From an uncultured bacterium (GTDB lineage: Bacteria; Desulfobacterota; Desulfobaccia; Desulfobaccales; 0-14-0-80-60-11): 48,939 nt of DNA. Under the pieces are notes generated by a model. It was given only the letters and a program-made list of their open reading frames with translations. It was not told the origin of the DNA and did no database searches. A program made the translations under genes and the position numbers. The DNA lies in the NCBI GenBank assembly GCA_937943575.1, contig CALEAV010000022.1, forward strand, positions 1-48,939, given 5' to 3'. Shown here piece by piece: positions 8,592 through 15,479 of this stretch. Positions within the stretch are counted from its first letter, which is position 1, and each line of letters starts with the position of its first letter.

Positions 8592-9791
8592 ATGAAATAC
8601 GTCATTCTGGTGGGGGATGGCATGGGGGATTACCCTATCCCGGAGTTGGGGGGCCGCACGGTGCTGGAGGCGGCCGCCACCCCCAATCTGGATTTTCTGG
8701 CCAGCCGGGGCGAGCTGGGGCTGGCCCGCACCATCCCGCCGGGGATGGAGCCGGGGAGCGATGTGGCCAATCTGGCGGTGATGGGCTATGATCCGGCCCG
8801 CTACCACACCGGCCGGGCGCCTTTGGAGGCCGCGGCCCTGGGGGTGGCGCTTGGGCCTGAGGAAGTGGCCTTCCGCTGCAACCTGGTGACCCTCACGGCC
8901 GAGGACGGCCGCCTGATCATGGAGGACTACGCCGCCGGCCACATCTCCAGCGGCGAGGCCCGGGAGCTCATTGCCGCCCTGGAGGCGGCCCTGGGGGAGA
9001 AGGGGCGCCATTTTTACCCCGGGGTGAGCTACCGGCACCTGCTGGTCTGGGACCGGGGCCGGGAAGACTGGCAGACCTATCCCCCCCATGACTGGAGCGG
9101 CCGGGACGTGGCCCCCCTGATGACCCCGGAGGGGGGGCGGGAGCCTTTGTGGGAGCTGATCCGGGCCTCCTGGCCGGTCCTGGCGGAACATGAAATCAAC
9201 CGGCGCCGTCGGGCGCAGGGAAGGCGCCCCGCCACCTCCATCTGGCTGTGGGGGCAGGGGCGGCCGCCGGCGCTTCCCACCCTGAAAGAGCGCTTCGGCC
9301 TGACGGGCGCGGTGATCTGCGCTGTGGACCTCATCCGGGGCATCGGTCTCTATGCGGGCCTCACCCCCATCCGGGTGCCGGGGGCCACGGGCTATCTGGA
9401 CACCAACTATGAGGGCAAGGTGGCGGCGGCCCTGGAGGCCTTGCAGACCCGGGATTTCGTCTTCATGCACGTGGAGGCGCCGGATGAGGCGGGCCACAAA
9501 GGGGAGGTGCGCCTCAAGCTCCAGGCGGTGGAGGACTTCGACCGCCGGGTGGTGGGGCCCCTGGTGGCAGGGCTCAGGCGACTGGGGGATTTCCGGCTGC
9601 TGGTGCTTTGCGACCACCTCACCCCCATCTCCGTGCGCACCCACACCAGTGAGCCGGTGCCTTTTGTGCTATATGATTCCCGCCGCAATACTGACCTGAA
9701 GCGGCCCTACACGGAAGCCGCAGCTGCGGCCACCGGCCTCTTGCTGGAGCGGGGCTGGGAGCTTTTGCCCCGTCTGGTGGAGAGGGCCTGA
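8592..9791 (+). CDS. ApgM-family phosphoglycerate mutase homologue; probable homoserine kinase
   Basis: 399 aa of the alkaline-phosphatase superfamily, cofactor-independent phosphoglycerate mutase (ApgM, COG3635) type. Metal and catalytic elements are intact: GDGMGDYP (residues 8-15), the nucleophile serine in MEPGSDVANLAVMGYDP, HTGRAPLEA, HVEAPDEAGHKG and CDHLTPISVRTH near the C-terminus. ApgM itself interconverts 2- and 3-phosphoglycerate. In several bacteria without thrB, homologues beside hom have been proposed to be the homoserine kinase. Here the gene follows hom on the same strand about 800 bases on, and no other homoserine kinase is visible in the window. The family is certain; the substrate choice is inference. 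Confidence 0.85.
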   Translation: MKYVILVGDGMGDYPIPELGGRTVLEAAATPNLDFLASRGELGLARTIPPGMEPGSDVANLAVMGYDPARYHTGRAPLEAAALGVALGPEEVAFRCNLVTLTAEDGRLIMEDYAAGHISSGEARELIAALEAALGEKGRHFYPGVSYRHLLVWDRGREDWQTYPPHDWSGRDVAPLMTPEGGREPLWELIRASWPVLAEHEINRRRRAQGRRPATSIWLWGQGRPPALPTLKERFGLTGAVICAVDLIRGIGLYAGLTPIRVPGATGYLDTNYEGKVAAALEALQTRDFVFMHVEAPDEAGHKGEVRLKLQAVEDFDRRVVGPLVAGLRRLGDFRLLVLCDHLTPISVRTHTSEPVPFVLYDSRRNTDLKRPYTEAAAAATGLLLERGWELLPRLVERA

Positions 9792-9871
9792 AGAGGAGGT
9801 GGTGCGGGAAAAGGGCCGCCGGCGCCGGGGCCTTTGAGCCCGCCAGCCCCTGGCGGGGTCGGCCGGGGAGG

Positions 9872-9901
9872 GGGCCGGGGACTGCCTCTCCGGCCCTTTT
9901 T
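9872..9901 (+). terminator. Rho-independent terminator after the apgM-like gene
   Basis: A 7-bp GC stem (GGGCCGG, 9872-9878, with CCGGCCC, 9890-9896) and an 11-base loop precede five Ts (9897-9901). A second hairpin without T-run (CCCGCCAG 9839-9846 with CTGGCGGG 9850-9857) lies just upstream. Together they close the plus-strand unit before the convergent nifS-like gene. Confidence 0.82.
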
Positions 9902-9981
9902 CCCTGCGATCGCTCAGAGTAATCCGGCGCAGCCCAAAGACAGGGGGACCGGGCCTGTGGACCCGCTCCCCGCTCTGATCT

Positions 9982-11148
9982 TTACTGGGCCTTTTTATAC
10001 AGGGGCGACATCTCCCGCAGTGTCTGGACGATGGGGGGCATGACCTCCAGGACCCGGTCGATCTCCGCCTCGGTGGTGTCCCGGCCGAGGCTGAAGAGGA
10101 GGGTGCCCTGAGCGGTGGCGAAATCCATCCCGGTGGCGATGAGGACGTGGGAGGCCCGCAGCGACCCGGAGGCGCAGGCGCTGCGGGTGGCCACCTCGAT
10201 GCCCTCCTCGTCCAGCATGAGCATGAGACTTTCGCCCTCGATGTATTTGATGGACACGCTCAGCAGGTGGGGCAGGCACTGAGTGGGGTGGCCGTTGATG
10301 ATGATCTCGGGGATGCGGGCCACCAGGCCGTCCCGCAGTCTGTCCCGCAGGCGCCGGATGCGGGGCAGGCGCTGGGGGATCTCTTCTTTGGCCACCTCCG
10401 CCGCCACCCCCAGGCCCACGATGCCGTAGAGGTTTTCGGTGCCGGCCCGGCGTTTGTTTTCCTGGGCGCCGCCGTCCAGGAGCGGCCACACCGGGGTGCC
10501 CTTCTTGATATACAGGGCCCCGACCCCGGGAGGGCCATAGAACTGGTTGGCGGCCAGGGAGAGCAAATCCACCCCCAGCTCCTTCACGTCCACCGGGATG
10601 ACCCCCACCGCGTCCACCGCGTCCGTATGGAAGAGCACCTTGTGCTTCTTGCAGATTGTGGCGATGTCGGCGATGGGCTCGATGGTGCCGATCTCGTTGT
10701 TGGCCAGCATGATGCTCACCAGGATGGTGTCCGGGGTGATGGCCTTCTCCACCTGGGCCGGGTCCACAAGCCCGGAGGCGTCCACATCCAGGGAGGTGAC
10801 CTGGTAGTCCAGGAGCCTTAAGGTGCGCAGGGAATTGAGGACGGATTTGTGCTCGATGTTGGAGGTGATGATGCGGCGGCCTTTTTCCCGGAGCCCCAAA
10901 GCCACCCCCTTGATGGCGTGGTTGACGGATTCGGTGCCGCAGGATTCAAAGACGATCTCCCCGGGGTCGGCATTGATGAGGGCGGCCACCTGTTCCCGGG
11001 CCCGCTCCAGCAGGGCGGCGGCCCGCTGCCCCACCTGGTGGTCGCTCACCGGGTTGCCGAAGACATTCTGGATGCAGTGGATCATGGCCTCCTTCACCCG
11101 GGGGTGCAAAGGGGTGCCGGAGAGGTGGTCCAGATAGATGAGTGCCAT
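9982..11148 (-). CDS. NifS/IscS-family cysteine desulfurase homologue lacking the PLP lysine
   Basis: 388 aa, class V aminotransferase fold of the NifS/IscS type. Conserved landmarks include GTES (71-74), His100 of NIEH, NNEIGTIEPI (150-159), HTDAV (174-178), the GTEN turn (236-239) and the mobile-loop Cys325 in RSACASGS. The PLP pocket is altered: the SxHK motif reads LAANQFYGPPG, so the Schiff-base Lys is Gln202 and the preceding His is Asn201, while the usual Gln of DAVQ is Asp179. It therefore should not perform normal cysteine desulfuration. Archaeoglobus fulgidus IscS also lacks this lysine and has been described as supplying its Cys as a cluster ligand to IscU. Here it lies 26 bases after iscU in the same operon. 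Confidence 0.85.
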   Translation of the reverse strand: MALIYLDHLSGTPLHPRVKEAMIHCIQNVFGNPVSDHQVGQRAAALLERAREQVAALINADPGEIVFESCGTESVNHAIKGVALGLREKGRRIITSNIEHKSVLNSLRTLRLLDYQVTSLDVDASGLVDPAQVEKAITPDTILVSIMLANNEIGTIEPIADIATICKKHKVLFHTDAVDAVGVIPVDVKELGVDLLSLAANQFYGPPGVGALYIKKGTPVWPLLDGGAQENKRRAGTENLYGIVGLGVAAEVAKEEIPQRLPRIRRLRDRLRDGLVARIPEIIINGHPTQCLPHLLSVSIKYIEGESLMLMLDEEGIEVATRSACASGSLRASHVLIATGMDFATAQGTLLFSLGRDTTEAEIDRVLEVMPPIVQTLREMSPLYKKAQ

Positions 11149-11174
11149 AGATGCTCCTTCCCGCCGCCCAGGGC

Positions 11175-11699
11175 TCAGTGGTCGTGCTCGTGGGGGATTT
11201 CAGCGCCACAAAAGAGGCAGAAAGGAGCCTCCTCCAGGGTCTCTTTGTGGCAGTAGGGGCAATAGCAGCCTCCCTCCCCCGCCCCTTTGATGTGCTCCTC
11301 CCGGTCTTTGGCCAGGTCCGGGATCTTGCCGGCCTTCCGGTCCAGGTAGTTTTTGATGGCGGCATGCAGGGCGTCGGCCCCCAGGTTGGAGCAGTGCAGT
11401 TTGTTTTTCGGCAGGCCGCCCAGGGCCTCGGCCACGTCCCTGTTGGTGATCTTCATGGCCTCTTCCAGGGTCTTGCCCTTGGCCAGGGTGGTGATCATGC
11501 TGGAGACCGCAATGGCGGCGCCGCAGCCGAAGGTCTTGAATTTCACGTCTTCAATGACGTTGTCTTTCACCTTGATGTAGACATTCATCATGTCCCCGCA
11601 GACGGGATTGCCCACTTCGCCGATGCCGTCGGCGTCCGGGATTTCCCCCACGTTGCGGGGATTCTTGAAATGGTCCATGACGATTTCGGAATAGGCCAT
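11175..11699 (-). CDS. iscU: IscU/NifU-type Fe-S scaffold with C-terminal zinc-ribbon extension
   Basis: 174 aa. Residues 1-125 are an IscU domain with all cluster ligands: Cys34 and Asp36 (NPVCGDMMN), Cys59 (FGCGAAIA) and His102-Cys103 (LHCSNLG). The scaffold assembles [2Fe-2S]/[4Fe-4S] clusters before transfer to apoproteins. Residues 143-174 form an extra Cys-rich tail (C145, C147, C150, C161, C164 in GCYCPYC and FCLFCGAEI) ending in a His-rich HEHDH, most likely zinc-binding. It is the first gene of a two-gene operon with the lysine-less nifS homologue and is driven by a strong promoter about 30 bases upstream. No regulator (IscR), hscA/B or ferredoxin gene is nearby. Confidence 0.92.
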   Translation of the reverse strand: MAYSEIVMDHFKNPRNVGEIPDADGIGEVGNPVCGDMMNVYIKVKDNVIEDVKFKTFGCGAAIAVSSMITTLAKGKTLEEAMKITNRDVAEALGGLPKNKLHCSNLGADALHAAIKNYLDRKAGKIPDLAKDREEHIKGAGEGGCYCPYCHKETLEEAPFCLFCGAEIPHEHDH

Positions 11700-11731
11700 T
11701 GCTGCATCCTTCCTTTTCTTTGAGTGCTTCC

Positions 11732-11760
11732 ATTATAATAGCGTCATACTCGGAAATCAA
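11732..11760 (-). promoter_or_regulatory. Strong sigma-70-type promoter for iscU-nifS
   Basis: On the minus strand: TTGATT (11755-11760), 17-base spacer, TATAAT (11732-11737, six of six). The start of transcription would be near 11725, giving a leader of about 25 bases that carries an AAGGA ribosome site before the iscU ATG. No IscR-like operator is recognised. Confidence 0.78.
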
Positions 11761-11801
11761 GGAGGCGGACCGCCCCGGCCCGGGAAAGTCCGATTTTGCC
11801 C

Positions 11802-12317
11802 ATGCTGCTCACGTGCACATTGGTGGAGGCCATCTTCCCCGGGGTCCCGGCGGCCTTGGAGGCGGCGCCGCCCCTGTCCCTCAGCCTGGACTGCCACGAC
11901 CGGCCACCCTATATTTTGCGGCTGGCGCCCCTGCGGGCCACCCCGGTTCCGGAAGAGGCGGCCTCGGAGCGGATCCGGCTCAGCCTCAGCCTCTTCCCGG
12001 GAGAGGAGGTGCAGGCGGCCCTGAGGGCCTTTGCGGCGCTGCATTCCCTGCCGTTGGCGCCCCCGGGGGCCCCGGAAGGGGTGTGGGAGGAGCCCCTCAT
12101 CCTGGCCGCCAGCCATCTGGCGGAGGGCAGGATGTTTGTCTTCTCCGAGCAGGCGGTGTTGCGCTGCCGGCGAAGCGGGCCCCTGCAGGTGGAATGCGAA
12201 GTGACCGGACCCTTCAAAGCCCGGCGGCTGCCCTGTCAGGAGACGGACATCATCCTCCATCTGGAGGCGCCGGCCACGGCCCGCCTGCTTTCCTGGCTTT
12301 CGGCGGTCATCGGTTAG
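11802..12317 (+). CDS. Hypothetical protein
   Basis: 171 aa from the ATG at 11802 (a TTG two codons earlier is also possible; neither has a good ribosome site). Strand and frame are supported by strong GC3 and a leaderless-like distance from the divergent iscU promoter. The sequence is soluble, rich in Ala, Leu and Pro, with amphipathic strands such as IRLSLSLFPGEEVQAALRAF and PLQVECEVTG, and three cysteines without a metal-site pattern. No family recognised. It ends 43 bases before the ornithine-cyclodeaminase family gene and may be its upstream partner. Confidence 0.6.
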   Translation: MLLTCTLVEAIFPGVPAALEAAPPLSLSLDCHDRPPYILRLAPLRATPVPEEAASERIRLSLSLFPGEEVQAALRAFAALHSLPLAPPGAPEGVWEEPLILAASHLAEGRMFVFSEQAVLRCRRSGPLQVECEVTGPFKARRLPCQETDIILHLEAPATARLLSWLSAVIG

Positions 12318-12360
12318 GAAGGGGGCGCCTTCGCCTGGCGGCACCCGACGGGAGGACTGT

Positions 12361-13353
12361 ATGAGTCTGATTCTCACGGCGGCGGAGGTGATGCAGGTCC
12401 TGGAAATGGACCTGGCCCTGGCCGCGGCCCGGGAGGCCTTCCTGGCCTACGGCGAGGGAAGGGTGAACATGCCCCCCAAGGCCTATCTCACCCTGGCCAG
12501 GGGGGATTTCCGGGCCATGTATGGGGAGATTTTCCTTCCTGAGGCCCATGTCTGCGGGCTCAAGTGGGTGAATGTGCACCCGGGGAACCCCCAGGTGGGC
12601 CTGCCCACGGTGATGGCCAAGATCCTCCTCAATGACCCGGAGACCGGGCGGGAGTGGGCCGACATGGACGGCACCCACATCACCAACTACCGCACCGGCG
12701 CAGCGGGGGGCCTGGCGGCGGCGGTACTCTCCCGGCCGGAGTCCCGGCGGTTGGGGGTGATCGGGGCCGGGGCCCAGGCCCGCACCCAGATCGCCGCGGT
12801 GCTCAAGGTGCGCCCCATCGAGGAGGTGATCATCTGCGACTGCGCCCTGGCCCGGGCCCGCCTCCTGGTGGAGGAGACCAAGGCGGCTTACGGGGTCAAA
12901 GTGACCCTGGCGCCCACCCCCAGGGAGACGGCGGAGGCGGCGGACATCCTCGTCACCGCCACTCCCAGCACGGCGCCCCTGGTGTCCCGGGAGTGGGTGC
13001 AGCCCGGCACCCACATCAACGCCATCGGGGCTGATGCGCCGGGCAAACAGGAGCTGGACCCCGCCATTCTCCAGGCGGCCAAGATTGTGGTGGACGACTG
13101 GGCCCAGGCCCGCCACTCCGGGGAGATCAACGTGCCCCTGAGCCGGGGGGAGCTGAAGCCCGAGCAGATCTACGGCAGCCTGGGGGAGGTGGTGGCCGGG
13201 AAAAGACCGGGGCGGGAGCGCCCCGAGGAGATCACGGTGTTTGACTCCACCGGCCTCATCATCCAGGACCTGGCCCTGGGGTGGGCGGTGTACCGGCGGG
13301 CGCAGGAAAAAGGGCTGGGGGAGGAGAAGGATTTCCCGGGTCTGGGCCGCTGA
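12361..13353 (+). CDS. Ornithine cyclodeaminase/mu-crystallin family dehydrogenase (alanine dehydrogenase-like)
   Basis: 330 aa. The substrate-binding Lys lies in CGLKWVNVHPGNP (about residues 60-72), followed by GLPTVMAKILLNDPETG, TGAAGG and the NAD-binding GVIGAGAQARTQ near residue 134. The family holds ornithine cyclodeaminase, archaeal alanine dehydrogenase and related imine reductases, and sequence alone does not settle the substrate. The overall layout resembles Archaeoglobus-type alanine dehydrogenase, which would fit nitrogen assimilation or alanine breakdown together with the AlaC-like enzyme elsewhere in the window. Ribosome site GGGAGGA lies six bases before the ATG. Confidence 0.88.
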   Translation: MSLILTAAEVMQVLEMDLALAAAREAFLAYGEGRVNMPPKAYLTLARGDFRAMYGEIFLPEAHVCGLKWVNVHPGNPQVGLPTVMAKILLNDPETGREWADMDGTHITNYRTGAAGGLAAAVLSRPESRRLGVIGAGAQARTQIAAVLKVRPIEEVIICDCALARARLLVEETKAAYGVKVTLAPTPRETAEAADILVTATPSTAPLVSREWVQPGTHINAIGADAPGKQELDPAILQAAKIVVDDWAQARHSGEINVPLSRGELKPEQIYGSLGEVVAGKRPGRERPEEITVFDSTGLIIQDLALGWAVYRRAQEKGLGEEKDFPGLGR

Positions 13354-13527
13354 GGGGCGGGAGATTGCCCCTGTAGGCGGCGGCGCCTTCGGGGAGCCGA
13401 TGATCCCGGGCATCTATGGCCAGGTAGATCCGCAAGGGGGCTTAGCCACGGCGGCGCAGCGACCGGAAAGCGGCTGATTAAGGGCCCCCCGGGGGGGCCT
13501 GTGACCCTCCTTCAGCTGAACGGCGGC

Positions 13528-13737
13528 TCAGTCTCCGGAGGAGCGGGAGGTGAGGGAGTGGCAGCGGCGGCAGAGGAGGCCGTCGGCGGCGGGCGCCTGC
13601 CAGCCCTCCAGCACCACGGCGCCGCACTGCCGGCAGATGCCCAGGATCACCGGGGGCTGATCCCCCCAGACCGGCGGCCGGGGCCGGGCCGGCCGGCGCC
13701 AAGCCTGCCAGAGGCGGCGCAGCAGAGCAAAGGGCAT
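13528..13737 (-). CDS. Small zinc-ribbon protein
   Basis: 69 aa from the ATG at 13737, preceded by AAAGGAA. The first 25 residues are basic (LLRRLWQAWRRPARPRPP). Then come two CxxC knuckles 19 residues apart, GICRQCGAV and LLCRRCHSL, a rubredoxin-like zinc ribbon. No known family beyond that; small basic zinc ribbons often bind nucleic acid or ribosomes, but nothing here shows it. The gene stands alone between two plus-strand genes. A longer start at 13821 is open but lacks a ribosome site. Confidence 0.6.
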   Translation of the reverse strand: MPFALLRRLWQAWRRPARPRPPVWGDQPPVILGICRQCGAVVLEGWQAPAADGLLCRRCHSLTSRSSGD

Positions 13738-13804
13738 CAGGTTCCTTTCCGCAGCGCAGGGTGTCGGAGGGAGGGATGGGAGATTAAGGAACCCTCCCCC
13801 CTTT

Positions 13805-13819
13805 CCTGACCCTCTCCCC
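13805..13819 (+). repeat. Dispersed 15-bp intergenic repeat, copy 1
   Basis: CCTGACCCTCTCCCC here is identical to 40670-40684. It lies between the zinc-ribbon gene and the radical SAM gene and is followed by an AGAGGG that can pair with CCCTCT. Similar GC-rich motifs of this kind occur between genes in many genomes; function unknown. Confidence 0.45.
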
Positions 13820-13937
13820 ACGCAGAGGGGAGCATGAGGGGGATGAGGGGCAGCCGCCCCCGGCCCCCCTTCCCTTTCATCATATCACAAACGGTAAGCG
13901 GGAAAAGCTCTGCCCACGGTGGGCAGCGGGGAAGCCG

Positions 13938-15089
13938 ATGCGGCTGAAGCGGATCTGGGTGGAGGAGGCGGCTCTGCCCTATGAAACCACCCGGCGGGTG
14001 CTGGCCCGGCTCCAGGGGGTGCAGGTGCGCGTCATTCCGCATCGGGAGGCGCTGCGGCCCCGGGGCGGGCTCGGCGCGGATTGGCCGCCCAGGGCCAAGG
14101 AAACCCTGCTGCTGGCGGTGCAGCGGGGGCCGTTCTGTCGTCCCTGCCCCGGCACCCCGGGGTATGTCTGCTGCGGCTACCAGGTGGTGCAGTGGGGGCT
14201 GAACTGCCCCTTCGACTGCCGCTACTGCATCCTCCAGGGGTATCTCAATCTGCCGGCCCTCACCGTGTTTGTCAATCAGGAGGATCTCCTCAAGGAGCTG
14301 GAGGAGCGGTTGCCGGCGGGCGAAATCTGGCGTCTGGGCACCGGCGAATTTGGGGACAGTCTGGCCCTGGATGAGCTCACCGCCCTGCATGCGCGGCTCA
14401 TCCCCCTCTTTGCCCGCCAGGGGGAGGCGGTCCTGGAGATCAAAAGCAAGGGGGCGGCCCTCGACCATCTCCTGCCACTGGGACCCAATCCCCGGGTGAT
14501 CTTTGCCTGGTCCCTCAATCCGCCTGCAATGATCCGGGAGCTGGAGCCGGGCACCGCGCCTCTGGAGTCCCGGTTGCAGGCGGCGGCCCGGGCGGCGGCG
14601 GGCTTCCGGCTGGCCTTTCACTTTGACCCCCTCATCTGGGGTGAGGGCTGGGAGGCGGCTTATGAGGAGACCGTGGCGCGGCTGGCCCACGCGGTGCCGG
14701 CCGGGTCGGTGGTCTGGGTCAGCCTGGGGGCCCTGCGCTTTCCCCCGCCCCTGAGGCGCCGGATTTTGGAGCGCTTTCCCCTGAGCCGCTTTGCCGCCGA
14801 GGAGATGGTCCTGGCCCCGGACGGCAAGCTCCGTTATTTCCATACCCGGCGGGTGGAGATGTATAGCCGCCTGCGGGAGTGGCTCACCGCCGCCTTTCCG
14901 GCCGCCACCCTGTATCTGTGCATGGAAAGCCCCAGGGTGTGGCGGCAGGTCTTCGGGGAGGCGCCGGACCCGGAGGGCCTGGCGCACCGCCTGGACGCCG
15001 CCGCCCGGAAAGCCTCCGGGGCGGCGGTAAGACAGGCCCGGGATGGGGGTGTGTCTGAGGCGGCCGGCAGAGCCCCAAGGCCAGGGTGA
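13938..15089 (+). CDS. Spore photoproduct lyase-like radical SAM protein
   Basis: 383 aa. The radical SAM cluster motif CxxxCxxC is at C90, C94, C97 (LNCPFDCRYC), preceded by PCPGTPGYVCCGYQVV, as in spore photoproduct lyases (SplB). Later blocks EIKSKGA, VIFAWSLNPP, FHFDPLIWGEGW and RYFHTRRVEMYSRL also follow the SPL family. In Firmicutes SPL repairs UV-induced thymine dimers in spore DNA using a radical generated from S-adenosylmethionine. This organism need not form spores, so the homologue's role (other DNA photoproducts or another substrate) is open. No photolyase-type chromophore domain. The last 40 residues are low-complexity and probably unstructured. Confidence 0.85.
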   Translation: MRLKRIWVEEAALPYETTRRVLARLQGVQVRVIPHREALRPRGGLGADWPPRAKETLLLAVQRGPFCRPCPGTPGYVCCGYQVVQWGLNCPFDCRYCILQGYLNLPALTVFVNQEDLLKELEERLPAGEIWRLGTGEFGDSLALDELTALHARLIPLFARQGEAVLEIKSKGAALDHLLPLGPNPRVIFAWSLNPPAMIRELEPGTAPLESRLQAAARAAAGFRLAFHFDPLIWGEGWEAAYEETVARLAHAVPAGSVVWVSLGALRFPPPLRRRILERFPLSRFAAEEMVLAPDGKLRYFHTRRVEMYSRLREWLTAAFPAATLYLCMESPRVWRQVFGEAPDPEGLAHRLDAAARKASGAAVRQARDGGVSEAAGRAPRPG

Positions 15090-15479
15090 GGGCGCCTTGA
15101 GGCGTCGCCGCCCTCGCAGGCCGGTCAGTAGCGGGGATGTCCGGCCCGGCCAGGGGCACCCGACCGGGGGGGAAGCGGGGGAATGCCTTTTGGCCTCCCA
15201 GGCCGTCCCGCCTGAGGCGGGGGCCCGGGCGGGAATCCGGCCGGTGACGGATCCCATCACCGCAACAACTCCTGAGCCTGGCGGGAAAGGATCTTCCTTT
15301 TGCCGGCGCCTGCTCATAAGCTCTCCCCCAGGAGTTTCTCATGGCCGTCCCTCCCTTTTGGCCGCATCGGAGCGCCTCTTCCCCCGATTTGAGCATCCCC
15401 TGGTTTTCCCGCCAAAATCCGCGTCCATTGCCTGGTCAAGCCAGGGTGGCCGGCCTCCGACGGGAAATCCCGGTGGGCC
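15090..15479. other. Intergenic region between convergent genes
   Basis: No supported gene. A perfect 6-bp hairpin (CCCGCC 15207-15212, GGCGGG 15216-15221) without a T-run is the only clear structure. Confidence 0.5.
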
